Assembly (NCBI GenBank): GCA_030263275.1
Contig: SZOR01000132.1
Span: forward strand, 1-9,647
Direction: 5' to 3'
Origin: DSNY01 sp016861185
GTDB lineage: Bacteria > Pseudomonadota > Gammaproteobacteria > Burkholderiales > Burkholderiaceae_F
Length of the DNA: 9,647 nucleotides
The position numbers and the translations under genes were made by a program. Positions within the stretch are counted from its first letter, which is position 1, and every line of letters begins with the position of its first letter. This document shows, piece after piece, positions 5,774-9,647 of the stretch. The notes beneath the pieces were generated by a model. It saw only the letters and a program-made list of their open reading frames with translations, had not been told where the DNA came from and made no database searches.

Positions 5774-7819
5774 GTGAAACCAGCCCCGAAGCTCGCATTC
5801 GCCGGTGCCGCGTTCGCCGCCGCGCTCGTCGCGGCCTGGCCCGCGTCGGTCGGCCACGCCACCGTCGCCGTCGCGAAGAAGAAGCCCGCGTCCGAACTGC
5901 GCGAGCCGATGATCCGCCAGATGATCGTCAAGCTGCGCAACCCGAAGGCGATCGAACTGGTGGAGCCGCTCGGCGCCGAACGCGTCGCCGCGCTGTCGGC
6001 GAGTGCGGGCGTGCGCATGAGCGCGTTCCGGCCGATGTCGGGCAACGCGTCGGTGCTGAGGCTCGAGCGGGCGATGACGCTGACGGAGGCGAACGCGGTC
6101 GCGGCGCGGCTCGCGAGCGATCCCAACGTCGAGTACGCCGACCCGGACTTGCCCGTACGTGCACTTCAAACGGTGCCGCAAGATCTCGGCTATACGGCTC
6201 GTCTTTGGCATTACTACTCACCCACACAGACGTTCACCGCCAACAACAAGACGGTGTTCTCCGTCGGTGGCGCAAGCCTTCACGGCGCATGGAATCTGCC
6301 CGGGGCCTCGGCAGCGATACTCGGGTCACGCAAGGTCGTTGTCGCGGTCATCGACACAGGCGTCGTCTTGAATCACCCCGAGTTGGTCAGCACCTCGCTG
6401 CAGGGGTACGACCTTGTGTCCTCGGACGTTGGCGCAACGGCGCTGCAACCGGTTCCGCAAAACTTCGTAGCGAACGACGGCGACGGACGGGACCCGGACG
6501 CCAATGACCCCGGCGACTGGATTTCGTCGGCCGAGACGTCGGCCTATCCGGACTTCTGCGGCACGGACGTCAGCGACAGTTCGTGGCATGGCACTCACAT
6601 GGCCGGGACCATCGTCGGCGTGTGGAACAACGGCGTCGGCGCGACACCGCCTGCGGGTACGTCCACGGCTGGCATCGCACCGAGAGTGCGCCTGCTTCCG
6701 CTGCGGGCCCTCGGGCGATGTGGGGGCGATTCGTCCGACGTGATCGACGCAATGCGCTTCGCAGTCGGAATTCCGGTGCAAGGTGCCGGTGGAGGGACGG
6801 TCGTCAATCTGACTCCGGCTCACATCGTGAACATGAGCGTCGGTACGACGCCATCGGTCTGCTCCACGTCCTATCAGCAGGCCGTCGATGACGTGATCGC
6901 GCGCGGAGGCCTCGTCGTTGCCGCGGCGGGGAACGACGGATCGGTCGGTTTGAGCCAACCTGCGAGTTGCGCAGGTGTGCTCGCAGTGACCGCGCACACG
7001 ATCGAAGGCGATAACGCGGACTATTCGAACGTCGGCGCAGCCGTCGGCATCAGTGCACCGGGGGGTGGTCCGCCAACGCAATTGCCGACCATCATTACCA
7101 GCGCCGACACCGCTCATTACACGTGGTCGTCGGTCCTCTTCGGTGCGACGACACCGACGAGCTTCGCATCGGCTCCGAACCAGAACCAGTCCGGGCCGGC
7201 CATCGGTGGCTTCACCGGAACGAGTTCGGCGACAGCGCACGCGTCGGCCGTTGCCGCTCTCGTGAAATCGGTGCTGCGAACCGCCTCGCCGGATCAAGTG
7301 CGAACCTTCATTCGCAATACGGCACGACCACATCCCGCCGGCAGCTTCTGTGCTCCGGGCCAAGGCGGCGCAGGGCTTTGCGGGAGCGGACTGATCGACG
7401 CGGCTGCGGCAGTCGCCGCGGCCGCCGTCAATGCGCCGCCGTTGGCGGACGCCGGCCCCGATATCGCGGTTGTACCGGGCACTACCGTCACTCTGGATGG
7501 TCGCGGCAGCGCTGCCTTCGGCGGTCGAATCATCACTTCGTACGCCTGGACGCAAGTCAACGGGCCGACGGTTGCGCTTTCCGGCGCCACAAGTTCGGTG
7601 GCGAGCTTTGTTGCGCCCACCACGAACCAGCCGCTCGTCTTCCAACTGACCGTGACCGACAACAGCACGCCGCCGAGGGCGGATTCGATCGACGTGGCGG
7701 TCACGGTCCAATCACCCCCGCCGCCCAGCGGCGGCGGTGGCGGCGGCGCACTCCCGCTCTGGCAACTGCTGCTGCTCGCGGCTTTCGGACTGGCCGCGCG
7801 CATCCGCAGCCGCGCCTGA
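5774..7819 (+). CDS. secreted S8 (subtilisin-family) protease with PKD-like domain and GlyGly-CTERM tail
   Basis: A 681-residue exported serine endopeptidase. Residues 1-29 are a signal peptide (Lys start, hydrophobic core, likely cut after GHA). Residues 45-130 are the inhibitor-type pro-domain with RPMSGNASVLRL and EYADPDLPV. The catalytic domain (about 165-550) has Asp194 in AVIDTG, His272 in WHGTHMAGT, oxyanion Asn387 in AAAGND and Ser484 in GTSSATAHAS; the usual GTSMA motif has Ser in place of Met. Six cysteines (262, 316, 363, 399, 526, 536) could form three disulphides. Residues 553-646 look like a PKD/REJ Ig-like domain ending in QLTVTD and VAVTV. The tail is PPPPS, six glycines (653-658), a hydrophobic segment (LPLWQLLLLAAFGLAA) and a basic end (RIRSRA), a GlyGly-CTERM sorting signal. 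A rhombosortase gene lies 12 bp away, convergent. Third-position A/T rises sharply after residue 127. The substrate is unknown. Confidence 0.95.
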   Translation: MKPAPKLAFAGAAFAAALVAAWPASVGHATVAVAKKKPASELREPMIRQMIVKLRNPKAIELVEPLGAERVAALSASAGVRMSAFRPMSGNASVLRLERAMTLTEANAVAARLASDPNVEYADPDLPVRALQTVPQDLGYTARLWHYYSPTQTFTANNKTVFSVGGASLHGAWNLPGASAAILGSRKVVVAVIDTGVVLNHPELVSTSLQGYDLVSSDVGATALQPVPQNFVANDGDGRDPDANDPGDWISSAETSAYPDFCGTDVSDSSWHGTHMAGTIVGVWNNGVGATPPAGTSTAGIAPRVRLLPLRALGRCGGDSSDVIDAMRFAVGIPVQGAGGGTVVNLTPAHIVNMSVGTTPSVCSTSYQQAVDDVIARGGLVVAAAGNDGSVGLSQPASCAGVLAVTAHTIEGDNADYSNVGAAVGISAPGGGPPTQLPTIITSADTAHYTWSSVLFGATTPTSFASAPNQNQSGPAIGGFTGTSSATAHASAVAALVKSVLRTASPDQVRTFIRNTARPHPAGSFCAPGQGGAGLCGSGLIDAAAAVAAAAVNAPPLADAGPDIAVVPGTTVTLDGRGSAAFGGRIITSYAWTQVNGPTVALSGATSSVASFVAPTTNQPLVFQLTVTDNSTPPRADSIDVAVTVQSPPPPSGGGGGGALPLWQLLLLAAFGLAARIRSRA

Positions 7820-7831
7820 ACGCGCTGTCGC

Positions 7832-8467
7832 CTACGAAACGCCGCGCACCGTCGCGGCGTTTTTCTTGGCGTCGCGCCAGGCGAAGGCGAATCCCAGCAA
7901 CGTGCCCGCGAGCGCGCCGAGCAGATGCGCCTGCGGCACGGTCGTCGCGCCGAGCCAGTCGGCGTAGGGCGTGGCGCTTCCGGACGGCTGCTCCAGTACG
8001 ACCTTGATCCAGCCGCCGAGCGCGAGCGCGAGCGGCAGCCACAGTCCGCGCAGCGTGCGCGTGTCGGGTCGCGCCAGCGCGTTCGCGAGCCAGCACGTCG
8101 CGCCGGCGAAGTACAGCGCGTGCAACACGCCCGAGAAGCCGCGGTACCACAGGATCGTCGGATGCAGCGCCGCGAGTCCCGCGCCGATCGCGATCGCGCC
8201 GGCGAGAAGCGCGATCAGTTGCCGGCGCAGATCGAGGTCGGGACCGAACAGCCGCGCGACCAGCCACCACGCCGCCGCGTTGATCAGCGCGTGCTCCCAG
8301 TTGACGTGCACGAGATGCGCGGTGACGAAGCGCCACGGCTCGGCCGCGAGCAGCGCGCGGCGGTACTCGAGCGCGGCGCCGGCGGCATCGAGCTGCTGCA
8401 GCAGAACGATCAACGCCGCGCCGACGAGCGCGGCCCATTCGGTGCGGGCGAGGGTGAGCCGGATCAC
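7832..8467 (-). CDS. rrtA: rhombosortase, rhomboid-family intramembrane serine protease
   Basis: A 211-residue integral membrane protein of the inner membrane. Rhomboid marks are His54 and HALIN (59-63), forming the H-x4-H-x3-N pattern; GFSG (110-113) with nucleophile Ser112 in the form SGVLHALY typical of rhombosortases; and AHLLGALAG with catalytic His181. Hydrophobic segments lie near 12-26, 60-75, 84-101, 111-131, 142-158 and 180-197, the six-helix core. Rhombosortases cut GlyGly-CTERM tails, and such a tail ends the protease encoded 12 bp away on the other strand; the pairing is inferred from family knowledge and adjacency. No ATG fits: the frame has none near the N-terminus, and GTG 8467 is chosen because it places a short basic start just before the first helix. 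Its Shine-Dalgarno sequence is poor, so the start is uncertain. The last ten or so codons lie inside the protease's terminator. It is divergent from pgk. Confidence 0.92.
   Translation of the reverse strand: MIRLTLARTEWAALVGAALIVLLQQLDAAGAALEYRRALLAAEPWRFVTAHLVHVNWEHALINAAAWWLVARLFGPDLDLRRQLIALLAGAIAIGAGLAALHPTILWYRGFSGVLHALYFAGATCWLANALARPDTRTLRGLWLPLALALGGWIKVVLEQPSGSATPYADWLGATTVPQAHLLGALAGTLLGFAFAWRDAKKNAATVRGVS
7837..7867 (+). terminator. terminator of the protease, inside the end of rrtA
   Basis: AAACGCCGCG (7837-7846) and CGCGGCGTTT (7853-7862) form a 10-bp stem with loop CACCGT. The T-run spans 7860-7864, followed by CTT. It sits 17 nt after the protease stop. The same bases encode the last residues of the convergent rrtA. 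On the minus strand the stem is followed only by GTTTCG, so termination there would be weaker. Confidence 0.8.
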
Positions 8468-8489
8468 GATGGCGTCGAAGGTGCGTTCG

Positions 8490-8495
8490 TATAAT
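8490..8495 (+). promoter_or_regulatory. consensus -10 box for pgk
   Basis: A perfect TATAAT in an otherwise GC-rich 120-bp divergent gap. It would start transcription near 8502 and give a leader of about 86 nt. No good -35 hexamer is visible at 16-18 bp, and the -35 zone overlaps the GTG start of rrtA, so an activator may be needed. Confidence 0.55.
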
Positions 8496-8503
8496 GCCGC
8501 AGC

Positions 8504-8517
8504 CCTCGGCGCCGAGG
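8504..8517. promoter_or_regulatory. 14-bp perfect palindrome at the pgk start site
   Basis: CCTCGGC (8504-8510) is followed directly by its reverse complement GCCGAGG (8511-8517), starting 9 bp after the TATAAT box, at or just after the expected first transcribed base. This is a typical place for a repressor site. With no spacer it would make a poor RNA hairpin. The role is inferred. Confidence 0.3.
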
Positions 8518-8587
8518 CATGACCCTCGCCCTTCGTCGCGCGCGGCGCGCGCCGCTTTCCGCTTTCCCACTCTTCCCGGCAACTCCC

Positions 8588-9647
8588 ATGAACGTGCTCA
8601 CGCTCGAAGCTCTGGCCCGCGACGACAAGTTGCGCGGCAGACGCGTCTTCATCCGCTCGGATCTGAACGTGCCGCAGGACGACGCGGGCAACATCACCGA
8701 GGACACGCGCATCCGCGCGTCGGTGCCCGCGATCAGGCTCGCGCTCGACGCCGGCGCCGCGGTGATGGTGACCTCGCACCTGGGGCGGCCGACCGAAGGC
8801 GAGTTCAAGCCCGAGGATTCGCTGGCGCCGGTGGCGAAGCGGCTGGCCGAACTGCTTGGCCGTCCGGTGCCGCTGAAGCAGAACTGGGTCGACGGCGTGC
8901 AGGTGGCGCCGGGCGAAGTCGTGCTGCTGGAGAACTGCCGCGTCAACAAGGGCGAGAAGAAGAACAGCGACGAGCTGGCGCAGAAGATGGCGAAGCTGTG
9001 CGACGTCTACGTCAACGACGCGTTCGGCACCGCGCACCGCGCCGAGGCGACGACGCACGGCATCGCGAAGTTCGCGCCGATCGCCTGCGCGGGCCCGCTG
9101 ATGGCGGCCGAGATCGACGCGCTCGGCAAGGCGCTCGGCAACCCCAAGCGCCCGCTGCTGGCGATCGTGGCCGGCAGCAAGGTGTCGACCAAGCTCACGA
9201 TCCTGAACAACCTCGCGCAGAAGGTCGATCATTTGATCGTCGGCGGCGGCATCGCCAACACCTTTCTGCTCGCCGAAGGCTTCAAGGTCGGCAAGTCGCT
9301 GTGCGAACCGGATCTGGTGCCGGAGTGCAAAAAGGTGCTCGCCACCCTCGCCGAAAAAGGCGGCACCCTGCCGCTGCCGATCGACGTGGTCGTCGCCAAG
9401 GAGTTTTCGGCCACGGCCGCCGCGACGATCCGCCGCGCCGACGCGGTGCAGCCCGACGAGATGATCCTCGACGTCGGCCCGCAGACCGCGCTCGGACTCG
9501 TGCACGGGATCAACAGCGCGGGCACGATCATCTGGAACGGCCCGATCGGCGTGTTCGAGTTCGATCAGTTCGGCGAAGGCACCCGGCAGATGGCGCTCGC
9601 GATCGCGCAGGCCACCGTGAACGGCGCTTTTTCGATCGCCGGCGGCG
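8588..9647 (+). CDS. pgk: phosphoglycerate kinase, 3' end beyond the window
   Basis: The visible 353 codons cover most of a protein normally of about 390-400 residues. The enzyme transfers phosphate between 1,3-bisphosphoglycerate and ADP, the step after GAPDH. Marks are IRSDLNVP (22-29), TSHLGRP (62-68), LLENCRVNKGEKKN, VNDAFGTAHRAEATT, the hinge/nucleotide region AGSKVSTKL and GGGIANTF, and NGPIGVFE near the right edge. The glycine-rich C-terminal nucleotide loop (GGGD type) would start just past the edge. ATG 8588 is chosen because the family begins only about 20 residues before RxDxNVP. An in-frame ATG at 8519 would add 23 arginine/proline-rich residues and is unlikely. Neither start has a clear Shine-Dalgarno sequence. 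The gene is separated from gap by the protease module and has its own -10 box. Confidence 0.96.
   Translation, partial: MNVLTLEALARDDKLRGRRVFIRSDLNVPQDDAGNITEDTRIRASVPAIRLALDAGAAVMVTSHLGRPTEGEFKPEDSLAPVAKRLAELLGRPVPLKQNWVDGVQVAPGEVVLLENCRVNKGEKKNSDELAQKMAKLCDVYVNDAFGTAHRAEATTHGIAKFAPIACAGPLMAAEIDALGKALGNPKRPLLAIVAGSKVSTKLTILNNLAQKVDHLIVGGGIANTFLLAEGFKVGKSLCEPDLVPECKKVLATLAEKGGTLPLPIDVVVAKEFSATAAATIRRADAVQPDEMILDVGPQTALGLVHGINSAGTIIWNGPIGVFEFDQFGEGTRQMALAIAQATVNGAFSIAGG

Noticed and set aside
8519..8587. Earlier ATG for pgk adding 23 residues
   Set aside because: The added residues are Arg/Pro-rich and unlike any phosphoglycerate kinase N-terminus. No better ribosome binding site supports it.
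8468..9505. Upstream continuation of the rhombosortase frame to an ATG at 9505
   Set aside because: This part is antisense to pgk and shows no membrane or rhomboid features. The rhomboid starts at the first helix just after 8467.
1951..9647. Calvin-cycle (cbb) operon
   Set aside because: tkt, gap and pgk also occur together in heterotrophs. No RuBisCO, phosphoribulokinase or cbbR is present, so an autotrophic role cannot be claimed.
1..9647. CRISPR array, tRNA, rRNA, integrase or insertion sequence
   Set aside because: No regularly spaced direct repeats, no cloverleaf or rRNA-like stretch, and no transposase or integrase motif in the frames read.

Overview
The window is strongly GC-rich. 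It carries a housekeeping carbon-metabolism cluster of proteobacterial type: transketolase (tkt), NAD-type GAPDH (gap) and phosphoglycerate kinase (pgk, cut by the right edge), with a fused S-adenosylmethionine decarboxylase/spermidine synthase gene diverging from tkt. The protein motifs, the tkt-gap-pgk order and the codon use point to a betaproteobacterium, probably Burkholderiales or a close relative. This placement is from memory of gene order and protein style, not from a search.

Layout. Positions 1-175 hold no gene I can call, only the terminator of the speDE gene, which reads leftward from 1495 to 176. A 455-bp divergent region (1496-1950) follows, with a perfect 11-bp dyad at 1786-1815. 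The tkt gene (1951-3996) overlaps gap (3993-5003) by ATGA, so the two are probably translationally coupled. Downstream of gap is an odd 3' region. It contains two strong hairpins framed by 13-bp inverted arms, then a degenerate second copy of the last 20 codons of gap, then a clear rho-independent terminator at 5190-5218.

Between this terminator and pgk sits an accessory module that the sugar-phosphate genes do not explain. It has three parts: (i) a small lipoprotein-like protein (5386-5739) whose body resembles a subtilisin pro-domain; (ii) a secreted subtilisin-family (S8) protease (5774-7819) with its own pro-domain, a catalytic domain with the full triad, a PKD/Ig-like domain and a GlyGly-CTERM tail; (iii) a convergent gene (7832-8467, minus strand) for a six-helix-style rhomboid protease with rhombosortase features. 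GlyGly-CTERM tails are the known substrates of rhombosortases, so the window holds enzyme and probable substrate side by side, plus a free-standing pro-domain-like lipoprotein that may modulate or chaperone the protease. The lipoprotein is the least familiar element and the best candidate for something undescribed.

The pgk gene (from 8588) has its own TATAAT box in the 120-bp gap that separates it from the divergent rhombosortase gene. It therefore does not need read-through from gap.
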